A program made the translations under genes and the position numbers. The notes below the pieces were generated by a model. That model saw nothing but the letters and a program-made list of their open reading frames with translations, made no database searches and was not told the origin of the DNA. Shown here piece by piece: positions 14,145 through 26,131 of a stretch of 64,000 bases of DNA. The stretch is from assembly GCA_900239685.1 (NCBI GenBank), contig OENT01000049.1, positions 124,001 to 188,000 of the forward strand. The letters run 5' to 3'. This DNA is from Rotaria macrura (Eukaryota > Rotifera > Eurotatoria > Philodinida > Philodinidae). Positions within the stretch are counted from its first letter, which is position 1, and each line of letters starts with the position of its first letter.

Positions 14145-17100
14145 TTACATAGTTTCAATCTAAACAAAAATTAAGCATAGAATAAACTACTAGGATATTT
14201 ACGATGAGCACTTACTATATCATCGATTTTTAAAATCGAACGTACAGCTTCACTTGCTAACTGAATAGCACTCATTGATACTAGCAATGGTTGAACAACA
14301 TTTTCTTCAAGAATATTTGATATAAGACCCTAGTTTGAAGAAAATTGTCTGTACATTTACACAAAGTAGATAAATCGATATTTTACTTTTCGGACATTGA
14401 TACCAGCATTAATATCATGTTGAGCATGACGATTTCTTAGTTCAGTTACTGTAGCAATAGGATTCAAACCAGCATTTTCAGCTAATGTATATGGAATAAC
14501 TTCAAGTGCTTCAGCAAATGCACGTATGCAATATTGATCGACACCTGATAAACTTTGCGCATATTCAGACAGACGAACAGATAATTCTATCTCAGGAGCT
14601 GCACCACCTGCAATCAATGCACTAGAAACCGTGAAGATTTGAAAAAGCGATGAAAGATTATATATTCGTAGACGAACCGTTCTTTTACAAGACATCGTAT
14701 CACACAAAGAGCATCATGAATCGATCGATCAGCTTCTTCGAGTACTAGTTTATTTGAACCACGTAGTAAAATCGATACGGTACGACCTGGATGAGCAACA
14801 CCTGTAATCTATTGATGTAGAACAGAATATTTTATTAAGATCATTCAAAAGCATCCGTCGACTTTTGATTAGTTTTTTGAATGTTAAATTTATTATAACC
14901 GCGTAGAGAGAGAGAGAGTACATACCGATTCGTCTCTCTCTCATTTTTTTTTGACTACTTCTAGTCCTTCAAGGTGTTACAATTAATGGGACTAAAATTT
15001 TCATTGAATTTTGAACGTAAAATCGAATCTCTCTCATTTCTCAGCTCTGATCTTGAATCCATTCGTCTAACGAAAGATGAACATAGAAAATGAAATTTTG
15101 AAAAACAAAAGATTTGCGTTCAATCGTACGACATTTGAGTGGTTTTAATGCAACAAGATGATATGATTGCATGAAAAACCAGAGGTTCTCTATAGTGTCT
15201 TTACTACAGTTGTTTTACTCGAACAGTAATCTGTTTGTCGGAAGAAGTTTATCGATTATGAAAATGTCTCCATGATCAATTGCAATCTTTCCGAAAACAC
15301 GAGCCATAGTCACAGAAGAAACAAACTACTTTCATTTGAATAGTTCGAAAAATTAATCAATTTCAACATTTCATTTTGTTCCACATTCTCCTTTGTCTTT
15401 CGAAATAACTACAAATAAGTTTCGAATAAGAGCGATTTCTTTCTCTTCGTCTTTGTATCATCTATCAAGTTCTGTCGAAATAAATGTAATGTTAATCTAT
15501 GAATACAAATTTTAATCATGAAAAAAAACTGTCAAGATTTCCCATTGAATTTTACATGAATGCAATGTGTACCGTACGCTTAGCGGTTTTCACTGAATTC
15601 AAGAAAATACAAGTTTTATAGTTATTACTCATTGGACAAACACATCGATTAGTTCCAACAGTAGATTTCGTATTGCAGATAGGGATGTAACGAGACTTAA
15701 AATTTGGTTTTCCATTTTTTCTAAAAATTAATTCTTCATTTTGAAAAACCATGGCTGGCAAATTTCTCGCTGTACTTGATGTTGTAGAATAAACATTTCC
15801 CCACAGAATGAGAGGTGAGCGAGGCTGGTGTGATTTATGCTTCAAGCTTTATTTCAATGCTGTGAAAAGCTCTGAAACCGAGACTCTCGATCTCGGCTTT
15901 AGAGCTTCTGACAAAACTGCAATGAAACTTGATCCATACGTCGCACCAATCTCACCCACATTTCATTTTGCAGAAAAATGTTAACTCTACAAGTATGTAT
16001 GTTGATCAATTATGTAGCACATTCCTTAGCATGAGAACAGCTTCAAGAAAAGTTGGTAAAAAACGAGAAATACTCGGTGCACTCCTAATTGCAGAAATAA
16101 AGCAGAGAATGAGTGTCAACATTTTTGACAGCAAATCTCTCATCCACGATCAAAGGAAACCTGTTGAATTATGTTTCGATCGAGTTGATGATCGACATCG
16201 ATATTTAACTTATCATCTATAGTTTATCGCATCGTACCTTGACAATTTTATCTGAACCAGCTGTGATTTCTTCGACTAGATCTGCTGTTCCCAACATATC
16301 TGGTTGAAAATGATCTAAACTTGCGATTGGTTTGCAGCCAAGTGTCTAAATTGATGATAGATAGTTATTCATTTTAATATAAGATGAAGAAAAAGAAACA
16401 ATTGATTTACTTTAGCAATAAATGGTACATCTTCTCTTTCAACATCTTTAACAATTAAGATTTTCATTTTAGCTAAATAATGTACAGCTAAATCACTAAT
16501 GGCATCACGTAATATTGATTTTTGTATAAGTAATACATTGCAATTGGTTTTCTTAATTTGTTTGATTATATTTAATATATATTGACGTTCTTCTTTGATA
16601 GCGCGATCCATTTGTGTATGATCACTTATTATCACTGTATTTTCCATCTAGATGAAAACATAGGATATAAATTGTATTCAACTGTAAAACGATCATTCTT
16701 TTTACTTACATCAGTTTTGGGTGGTGATATACAAAATTGAATAAGAGCTATTTTCGCTTTTTCAACACGAGTTGGTGCGCCGAATCCAATAGTTTTTTGA
16801 TCGAGAATAAGACCATCAACTAATTCAGTATCGTCGATTGTACCTCTAGAAGAAATTTTGAATTTCTATTTCATCTTCTGTATTTATTTCATATTATACT
16901 ATACCCTAGTTTCTTGACGATCCGGATGTCACGTAGATCAACATTGTTATCAACATCTGGATTAATAATTCTCATTACAGCTTGAACAGCAATAGGCGCA
17001 AGAATATGTGTATGTTGTGAGACAACCTATTCGAATGATTGATCATGGTGAACAATGTCTAAAACTATTCTTGCTTCTATGATTCTACTTACTTTGGAAT

Positions 17101-19361
17101 TTAATGCTGTCGAAGCACTTTGTTGTAAAGATTTGTTGTCACTTAGTTGTATAGGTATACTAATATCTCTCAAAATTGTCATTGATTTATCTGCCGCTAG
17201 TTCAAATGCTTCAGCTATAGTTGTAGGATGAAGACCTAAATATTTGATACTGATTAACGTAAAATACATTTTTTTTGCTTTGTAATTAATCAACTAAACG
17301 AATTAATTAATCAATGAGTTCGTTTAAATGTATTCGTAGACAAGTAAGATCCGTTCGTATTATTCTCTATCGGCAAAACAGAATATGTTTTACTAAAATT
17401 CAACAATTTACTGTACGGTAATGCAGGAAACAAAGATTTCTAGTCATATGGAAATTACAAACGAATGAAACGATTTTTAGTCACTGTTAAAGTTTAGAAA
17501 AACAATTATATTCGAAAAAGAATATTAAACTAACAGACAGTTACATCGATTTTAGGCAATGATAACTGCTTACAACTGAAATATATCCTATTTTTCTAGA
17601 TATAAATTTGGAATCTGTATGAATCGGAAGGAAATCTTTACCTAACATTGAGTTTTAACACAAGATACCTCGAATTCGTTCTATGAATGCGTCGAAGTCA
17701 AATTGCTGCTTGTGAAAAATTGCCGAAGATTTCCGTGGTTATATTCAAGAAGGGGTAGAGTGTCGAAGTTACTTTCAACAAGAAAAGTCTTCTTCGGGTT
17801 TTAATTTGATTAGTAGTTCAAAAAAAATTACATATCCAAGTCCTTTTGGTGAAACTGAAGTTTTGTTCAAACAAAAATATGTAGTTGACTCAAGGGAAAC
17901 CTTGAACATAGAAAACTGATCAAAGTTTAACGTTGAATTACATGAAATGTTTTTAAAAATATTAAATATAACATCCATTAGCGACAATCTTCCATTTAGC
18001 TTAAAACCTCAACACCTCATGGATTTCTATGATTTTACCTATAAACGATAACAATCATTACGCTGATTATTCAACTCTTCTTGCAATTGAACATTAAGAA
18101 AGCAAAGGCTGAAATAGATGTCTTCAGATTTCTTTGGTTATCTATAGATTACTCACTATAGTTGAAAGTGAAAAAACTTCAAAAACATTCGTGTATTTTT
18201 ATTTTTACTGATTTGAACTTCTTTTTATTGTTAAGTATGGATTTAAATGTCACCGAAGAGGCAAAAGACACACTCGTTATACCCTACAACGGCAGTAGGA
18301 CATAAATGAATTGCAAATTTCTATAATAAATATAATTCAAGCCACAACTTTTACGCTTCCGATTGCACCCATATTGAAAGATGTGATGTGTGTATTGTCT
18401 TAAAACTTGATATTCTAATTGAAAATTTAATGCCATTCTAGTATGAATCTTAGCTGTTCTAGTCTTTCAAGAGTTCACTGAGCTCGATATATCTCTTAGA
18501 ATGATAATAATGGATACTTAATTCGAAGACAATTAATATTCAATTCATTGGTCTCATTCAATGCATTATTGAATTAGAGGAAGAAATATGGTTTTTATTA
18601 ATTTACGAATATACTTCAAAGCACATAATAGATATGATCTTAAACATCGAAAACTAATAATAATCATTCTTCATCATGGTTAATCAACATGGGAGAGACA
18701 CTCTATTTTATACATAGATCGAACATGATAAAGACTAGTTTAGGATAGTTTGCTAAAAAAATTGCAAAGTTAAACTGTCTGACAGTCATATCGTATCGAT
18801 TCTGAATTTTAGACAGCGCATTAAAATATTCAATGATTTCGTATATTCATACCTTTACTTACAAGACGACTAGCTGCGTCTAGTAAACTACCGGCGATAA
18901 CAACAACTGTTGTTGTTCCATCACCTGCTTCAATATCTTGTGCTTTCGATAATTCTACCAACTGAAATAATATATCTATGTATCAAAGGAAATCGATTCA
19001 AATCACTTTTGTTGCACAGACCATTTTTGACGCTGGATGAATCACAGACATCTGCTTCAAAATAGTAGCACCATCATTCGTAATTGTTACTTCACCGTTT
19101 CCTGTTTGAATCATCTTATCCATGCCACGTGGTCCTAAACTTGTACGTACAGCATCAGTCACGGCTAAAATATGCAACTTCAAATTTCTATTGCCGTCAT
19201 TATGTTTTGACTTGTTTGATACCTTTAGCGGCAACAATATTTGAATTTCTAATTGCGTCAGGTCTCTGTCTTGTTTTAAAGCCTGAATCACCTGACTGAC
19301 CTGATCCTTTAGCATTAGCAGCTACTGATGCAAATGATTTAGATGAATCATTTGATACCAT
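14145..19361 (-). CDS. CCT4: T-complex protein 1 subunit delta (CCT4)
   Basis: Twelve exons on the minus strand: 19361-19223, 19164-19022, 18961-18853, 17235-17093, 17026-16905, 16845-16710, 16647-16411, 16345-16238, 14808-14678, 14621-14387, 14329-14216 and 14159-14145. Together they give 543 aa, against 539 in human CCT4, and all phases agree. The product is one of eight subunits of the cytosolic ATP-driven chaperonin TRiC/CCT, which folds actin, tubulin and other clients. Diagnostic stretches are [26 protein letters not shown], the ATPase loop GDGTT (107-111), [16 protein letters not shown] and LRNRHAQ. The usual GGGAPE motif reads GGAAPE here (428-433). The last exon has only four sense codons plus the stop. 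Introns 3 and 8 exceed 1.4 kb and the others are about 55-100 nt. Assignment to delta rather than another subunit rests on near-continuous similarity to CCT4. Confidence 0.97.
14905..14918. repeat. (AG)n microsatellite in CCT4 intron 8
   Basis: Short run of AG dinucleotides just upstream of exon 9 (on the sense strand). A CT-rich tract follows at about 14932-14942, so the two could pair in the intron transcript. Confidence 0.7.
15763..16010. repeat. Imperfect inverted repeat inside CCT4 intron 8
   Basis: Two arms of about 120 nt diverge from a centre near 15887, where CCGAGA and TCTCGG flank a short loop. Read outward, both arms show TCTCGG, AGAGCTT, then CAC followed by CC/TC-rich sequence, then AAATGTT and TCTAC. 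I estimate about two-thirds identity, so this is an old foldback structure. Open frames on both strands (near 15552-15845 and 15929-16222) follow from the shared sequence and are not supported as genes. It could be the remains of a foldback transposon or a locally duplicated segment. Confidence 0.6.
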
Positions 19362-19707
19362 ATTTATATTTATCTTAAAGACAAACAAACAAACAAACAA
19401 CACAATGGTTTCTTTTTTTGATTTTCTGGTTAATGTGTACGTGCCATCGAACAACGAGATTCGAACTTCTGTATGATAATCGAGAGAACAGACGTTAGAC
19501 AAATGAAAGCAAGAAGAAGAAAAAACGATGAACGAACAACAGCGACATGAAAATCTCTAATGGGCATATGTTTTAACAGCAACAAGAAAGAAAGAGAAAA
19601 ACACAAAAAGACTGGAAAAAAGAAGAAGACACGAAAAGAAGTATTTTTTTTCTTTCTTATTAAGTTTTTGAATCAATGACATATACAAAGATAAATTTAT
19701 ATTCTTG

Positions 19708-19713
19708 TTTATT
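19708..19713 (-). terminator. poly(A) signal of the makorin-like gene
   Basis: AATAAA on the minus strand, 80 nt after the stop codon at 19793 and about 350 nt upstream of the CCT4 start codon. Confidence 0.5.
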
Positions 19714-19792
19714 GTTCCTTAGTCTATCGTGTTGATTGATTTTTCGAAGCCTTTAACATACGATGTAATAAGCGTGAAAAACCAAATAAAAT

Positions 19793-21367
19793 TTAATAAG
19801 CCCGATCACGATATCGAGAGGATGATGATGAATATCGACTAGCGGATGCTGGTGGCGGTGATGGTGAATAATTATGTGAACGGCTACCATTATGTGAACT
19901 GTGATAACGATCACGATCACGATCTTTTTCACGATCACGGTCTCGTGAATGTTGATTTTGTTGGCGATATTGTTTCGCTGCTTCATGATGATCATAGAAG
20001 CATCGGTCCGAATATCGACAAAAACCATGGCGAAGATAATAACGACAAGGCAGTGTCCTTAAAATTGAAAATAAAATTATATAAATAAATAATTAATTGT
20101 TATCATTGAAAAGAAGAAGAGTATTAGAAGATATATGAAAAATATACAAACGTTTTGATTTTTTAAGCTTATGCTGGTAAAGATAAAAATCACAGCACAT
20201 CTATACATACAGTTGAAAATCTTTTGATATTAAAAAATAAATATATATAAAATGTTTTGTTTGATTCTGCCAAAGATAACTGGATATAAATAGTTCTAAC
20301 AAGCCAGAGTAAATACGTAAATGATACTCGTTTAAATAATAATCAATATTAATTAAAATAAATCTGTTTAAGAATAATTAACTTAATCTGAGGAAGAACT
20401 CGAACGACGAATAAAGACACAGGTCTAGAAGAATGAGAGATTGAAGATCGCTGTCATCTTTATTTATAAATATTCGTTAAGCGTATTTTTTTGACTAATT
20501 GGATGCTTTGTTTTCTGTTTTTAAAATTGTTCCTCGCTTTCTCTATCTTCATAATGCATTTTTATAAAAAATTAAAAAAAACCCAAAAAAGAAACTTACT
20601 TTAAATGATTTTTATGCTTCTTAACAATACGATACTTGTCATCCTTATTATCATACCAATGTTTACTCGGTGTTATAAATGCCGAACGAACTTTACACAC
20701 AGGACAACTTAAAAGTAAAATATGACATGTCAATTGGGTGTTGCTTTTTGAATCAAAATTATAGTTATTGTTTACCTTTCTGATTCAGCATTGCTGTACT
20801 TTGAACGTTTCCATGAAACGATACATTCGTAACAACTAAAATAATATTTATATTATTAAAATAACCGATTTCTGATTAAATTACAAAATATGATCGCAAT
20901 TGTCCAGTACGCCATATAAACGTTTTGCTGTTTCAACATCGCACGAGCAAATTTCACAAATGTGTCGACCAGAATCACCACCTTCTTTATGACGACGGCG
21001 TTTCGTTGATGCGCTCGTTTGACGAGTTGGCGATGGCGAGCGTTGATTGTTCTCTTTACGAACCACGGGGGACTTTGAACCTTCGATTGAACTACGGCTT
21101 CGTGATCGTGATACAGGTGAGCGAGGTGATACCGGCGTAGGACTACGACTCCAATAAAAAAAGAAAAACAAAAGGCAATCATCGTTTCTAGTTTAATCGA
21201 GAAAAAGAACTCATTTACTTTGAGTTCTCTCGTCGACGTTTTGCTGCTGTTGATGATGACTGACGAACAGTACGACTACTACTATCCTTACTATCCATAA
21301 GAGTAACACTTGGATGAGAATGAGATCTCGGTAATGGCTCCGGTGAAATCGAACGTTCCGAACTCAT
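19793..21367 (-). CDS. Makorin-like RING/CCCH zinc-finger protein
   Basis: Five exons: 21367-21219, 21148-20885, 20835-20776, 20707-20600 and 20057-19793 (281 aa, phases consistent). Residues 1-110 are rich in Ser, Arg and Pro with RS dipeptides. Residues 114-162 form a C3HC4 RING: C114-x2-C117-x16-C134-x-H136-x2-C139-x2-C142-x16-C159-x2-C162. The sequence then runs through FITPSKHWY and a lysine-rich linker to a CCCH finger, C198-x8-C207-x5-C213-x3-H217. RING, linker and CCCH in this order match the C-terminal half of makorin E3 ubiquitin ligases, including the typical VIPSEYW-like stretch. The N-terminal CCCH fingers and the makorin Cys-His motif are missing. The tail carries alternating RD/RE residues and an SPSPPP segment, as in RNA-processing proteins. 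It is likely an E3 ligase with an RNA link, but no target is known. Confidence 0.85.
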
Positions 21368-23486
21368 TCCTTATGCAATTGACATACAAAGACACAAAAG
21401 TTTTGAATCTGTTAAAGAAAAAGGAAACAACAATTTTGCTTCGCTTATGTTGCAACAAGATTTTATCAATAAATAAATAAACAAATCAGCGAATAGACAG
21501 ATAGATAGAGAGACGAAAAAAGCGACAAGCGGCGATTAATAATGAAGGAGTCAGAAGCGAATGAAAATTATCGGTAAATGACGTTTCATGTCATATTAGA
21601 AAAATTTACTTTTATTTTATTTACTGGATGAAAAATATTATCGAATATTCAATTTTTGTATAAAAGTCTGAAACCTACTTATAGATGTCGCACTCAGCTG
21701 TACGTATTTTTTTCAATGTCATCACCATTTTTATATCGATCTACCAATATTCATTAACTTGCTAAAAGTAGAGCACTAATTTTCAAAGTCTATTTCTGTT
21801 TAAAACTCTTTACAAAATTAAGAGATGCTATCACATTTCTTATGATTCAATGACATTTCGTCGCAGAATTAATTTCGTATCAATCGTGAAACTATTTAAG
21901 TTTCCACATGGTTACTTGAGAAAACATGTTATCGTAAACAAATGTGGAAATGATTAGGAAAAGAATGAAAGTTTCTCATTCGAATCTAAGAAATGACGTA
22001 ATGACTGCGATATTCAGCTCGCGAAAAATAAAAAAGAATAGACTAGTGGCATTTAATTCTGTTGCTATGTTAAATATATTTTCAACTAAAATCATGATGT
22101 ATTCTGAGTGTCATCTATTTATTTATTCTGTGATTCTTTGCCAATTCATTCGTCGAACACTCGATAGGCCATTACAAAGTTAAGGATAGTCAGAAAGTCA
22201 TATCCGAATGGAAATCTAAAGACTTTGATCTAAACTAGGAAATCATTCATTAATTTTGTCCTGAACCATTAATCATTTTCCCTTTAGGAAATAGTTAATG
22301 GTTAGTTTGCACATTTTCAAATTACCGTGGTAAGATACAGAAGATTGAAGACGACCAATATTATTCAACCACTCATCGGCATGGTCATTCTTCGTGTATT
22401 AGGTGAAATAAAATTTTCAAGTTTGATAAAATAGAACGATGATTCATACATACATATTCCACTCGAAATATAACTATGCTTGCGCGATTATAGGCAGATT
22501 CGAAGAGTAGACCGCGATTGCTTTTCAATAGACAGTAGTTTTTTTATTTCATCAACAGTAGAAGTATGATGATCCTTAAGATAATTATTGATTTTATCTT
22601 TACCAAGTACGAAAAACTTTGAAAATCACAACTAATATGTATCAATTTAGATGTCCATTAAGCTTGATATCTTTCCACTCTACACACCTGCTTTTGTTTC
22701 TTCCCTTGTTCACGAGAAGTAGAATTCTATTGCTGTTACTTTAGACTATTTATTTTATTTAGAAGAAAATAATATTTTCAAAGTCATTGTCAAATAAATG
22801 TTCATGTAGAATGAGATGGTTTTTTTTCCTACTCACCGTTCATCTTTTAACGATGCGAATCTTTTCAAGTTCAGCGTGTTAAAATTTTGATTGATGGAAA
22901 GTTTTTATTCTTCGGTATCTTTTGTATCATAATCAGCTATGGGGTGGGAAATAGACTTCTTATGTTTCTGGGTCTGATTAAAAACGATGCTGTAAACAGT
23001 TGAGTAACTTTGTGTGTCATTTAATCATGGATTAGACATGTGAAACGTGTCGATCGGTAATTTTCTTCTATGTTCAATTTTTTCAATGAAAAATAATTTT
23101 CTTGGGGTGTAGGTGTAAAGTTTTTGCGGTTTCACTTAAATTCAGCATAGGAAAAGTATTCATAAGAGTCTGTTTTTCTTCCGTATGTTCGATAGGGAAT
23201 CATTAATTTTCTTTGAAAGCAATACTTTTATTCTACTCAACGTACGAAGAAAATCAGTCTCCGTTCCTTATTTAAAACTGAAACTTTCAGTTTCCACGAT
23301 AGACTTAAGTGAGCCATGGAAGTCTTCCCAGTTTCTTTCTCTTCGTCTTGAAAAAACTTCAACAGTATTTATCACTGATATTCTAGTACTCTACTTCAAA
23401 AGTCATCCATATCATCAAAATCTCCTTGGAAAATTATCCACGAAACATAATTGGTCTGCAATGAATCCTACTCATGTCACTCACAT

Positions 23487-23540
23487 CAGCGGTGTAGTCA
23501 GGATTTCAGTAAGAGGGGATGAGTGTCCCAATATCTTTGC
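23487..23540 (+). mobile_element. hAT-like element terminus (solo)
   Basis: The sequence beginning CAGCGGTGTAGTCAGG resembles hAT-type termini. It is closely similar to the reverse complement of the 3' end of the element ending at 49843 (15 of 18 positions). No matching opposite end was found nearby, so this is probably a truncated or decayed copy. Confidence 0.35.
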
Positions 23541-25317
23541 AAACTATTTCTAGGTTTTTCCTAAAATATTAAACTGACAGTTGAGCAGCTTAATACAAAT
23601 CTCGGACGATGAGGTGAATTTAGCATCAACTGTTTCTTTTAGCATAATCCAAATAACACAAGTTATAAGTTGAAGTTTATAGATTTTATTAAAATAAGAA
23701 ATACAAAAACAAATACTTGTTCAAAACAAAGCAGAGGAAAAACTTCTTTTCAATAATTTTTGAATTCAGTCTATTTTGTTTATTTGAAAAAAAACACAAT
23801 TTGGTGAACTTATTCTGTTGACTCATCCAAAAAATGTGTTAAATGAAACTATAAATTTCGCTTTTCTCCTATTGTATTTAATCTGTAATATCAATTATTG
23901 GCTGAAAGTCATTCGAATTCATTTTACTAGCACTCCTTTAAATGATAACATACGTTTGAACTCTAAGGAAGATGAATTCACGTTAAATATATATCTTCAA
24001 GTCAACCTCTTTCAGAAGGAGTTTTCTGAAAATAATTAAGTTTTGTCGAAATCAATTAACTAAATTTGATTCAAATATGAAGATCTTAGATAAGTAATTG
24101 CCACGAACTAAAATTTTATCAAAAGCTCCTTTAAGAGGATCGGTGTTATGTCTGAGCAACACGCTGAGTTTGCATCGAGCCGAGATCGGCATGATTTAAA
24201 AAACCTCCATTATTCTCAAACCGATAGACACGAATCGAAAAATTCAACTTTCAAATATTGCTCACTCTGCAATGTGTGGCTTTTAAGAAATTCATCACCA
24301 CACATTTATCTTGAAGAGCTTGCGATTGTCATTTTGGACAAGAAACTATTGCTAGCAGATGATATAACATAGAAATTAATCTTTAGAGCCGCATAGATCA
24401 TCAAAGACATGAACATGTATGGGGAATATCATGTCAATGATAAATGCACCAAGTATTGTTATAGCGCGACAAAATATAGCTTTTCATTGAATTTCATGCG
24501 TTAGATCCGGTTTATTTTGATAATTGTTGCATATTTGTGTAGCTGGTAAGGAAGTTTCATTTTTATTTTCTAATAATGATCTTTCAAGATCTTGGTTCGC
24601 ATTATTTTCATCATTTTTTTCAAAAGAAAAATTAACCCTATGGAAACAAGTTTAGCGAAACGCATTCCAAGTTGGTAAAAATGAATCAAATTGAAGTGGC
24701 TTTTTATGAACTAGGTATATATGTATCAGCAAGTTGACAAACTCACAAGTAATCATGATATCTTGCACGTGAGAGTGATAGTTTTCTACGAATATATTTT
24801 GCATATGAAATAAAGAAGATTTCAAGAGTATCAGATTAATCAAAAGAAATTCTACCATAAAAATCCGCATGCAATACTAAAATGTAAGCCGATCAATTCA
24901 AAGATAGTTGTATGTGAATAAACACGCTAATTATTTCATCAGCTTATTACCAAGTTGGTTTCTTTCAAGCGATGCAGTATACATTTTCGATCTTACTTTT
25001 TGAACGTTAATCAATATATTTCACTAGTTTATCATGATAACAGTCAGTCTATAAAATTTAGGGTACAGATTCATATCTCTCTGTTCAATATCATCAGTGA
25101 CTTGTACTTTGCGATAATATAGTGCGCTACGCAAACACTCGTTCGAGAACGATAACATGCATGTATACGATTAAAATAGATTTGAGAAGAGAAAACACTT
25201 TGTTCATCGATTTCAACTGTTAGAGGAGAATAAACGTCAATGACGATATGATATTTGTTTATATTCAAAACCAATCACTGAATGTACTCTTAAATTACAT
25301 TAGAAGCATATCATAGA

Positions 25318-25846
25318 CAGGGTTGCCACCTCTTCTGCTTTTTCCCGCTTTTCTTCCGCCGTTCCACTTTTTCGGTTAAAAGACTATGATTTGGTTCTTC
25401 ACAATTCGACATAGACAAACATCTGATATTGTTGAATAAATCATGATCACTGTAGCACATGGTCTGCCATGGCAGTTATTAATCAATCTGCTAACTTACT
25501 GGCACAACATTAAAATTTTTGATAAAAAAGAAAGACTGTTTTCAGTTCAGATTAATGAAGTAAAAACACTACGCTACGTTTCATAGATAGATAATTCTGC
25601 TGGATGCATAAAGAGATAATATTTGAGTATGAACATAATCATGAAAATCGAAAACAGCAACAATAGTGCTGCAATCAGGTAAACATAAAGCTGTTGAAAC
25701 CACGCGGAGGGGCGCTTAGGAATCCATAGATTATCTTCATCTAGATCGACTTTTACTTCATGAAACTACACAAAACTTATAAGCCCAGCAACAGTATAGC
25801 TTTCCACTGTTTTCCGCTTTCTCTATCTCGTGAGTTGGCAACCCAA
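25318..25846. mobile_element. hAT-like non-autonomous DNA transposon
   Basis: It starts CAGGGTTGCCACCTC and ends with the complement of TTGGGTTGCCAACTC, giving imperfect terminal inverted repeats of about 15 bp. An exact 8-bp target duplication, ATCATAGA, flanks it at 25310-25317 and 25847-25854. The TIR motif and 8-bp duplication together indicate the hAT superfamily. The 529-bp interior has no transposase frame, so the element depended on a partner elsewhere. The two terminal bases on the right have diverged from the left end, so it is not brand new. Confidence 0.82.
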
Positions 25847-25861
25847 ATCATAGACTCTGTA

Positions 25862-26131
25862 TACACTAGAAAAATAATACAGTATTAACGTTATGTGTGT
25901 CTTCACTTGAAAGTTAATGCATCAATCAGAATTCACGACTTCAAGATAAAGTGTCGCTTTATTATTGTTCAATAATAGAGGAGTTGCCAATAGAGAAGAA
26001 AGATATTTTAATTAATTAGTATCTCCAATTGGATTCTTATTGGGTCATTAACTTTAATACGGTTTTTTGAAAAGTGTATTAACTTTTCAGCCAGTCTCTG
26101 TTCTTAATACAGTATTAAATTGTTCAGTGTA
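25862..26131. mobile_element. Tc1/mariner-type MITE
   Basis: Terminal inverted repeats of about 28 bp (CACTAGAAAAAT on the left; CACTGAACAATT as the complement of the right), both continuing into AATAC[AT]GTATTAA. TA dinucleotides flank the element at both ends, as expected for Tc1/mariner target sites. The interior of about 200 bp is AT-rich and non-coding. It lies 7 bp beyond the target duplication of the hAT-like element. Confidence 0.72.

Noticed and set aside
15552-16222. Two open frames of 97 codons on opposite strands in CCT4 intron 8
   Set aside because: They begin with related peptides because they lie on the arms of the inverted repeat. There is no family similarity and no splice or start context.
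23185-23553. Open frame of 122 codons on the plus strand
   Set aside because: The first codon is a true ATG, but the product has no recognisable domain, low-complexity hydrophobic composition, and its end overlaps a transposon-like terminus.
24148-24372. ATG-initiated open frame of 74 codons
   Set aside because: No similarity, no conserved motif beyond one CxxC-like pair, and no poly(A) or splice context that stands out.
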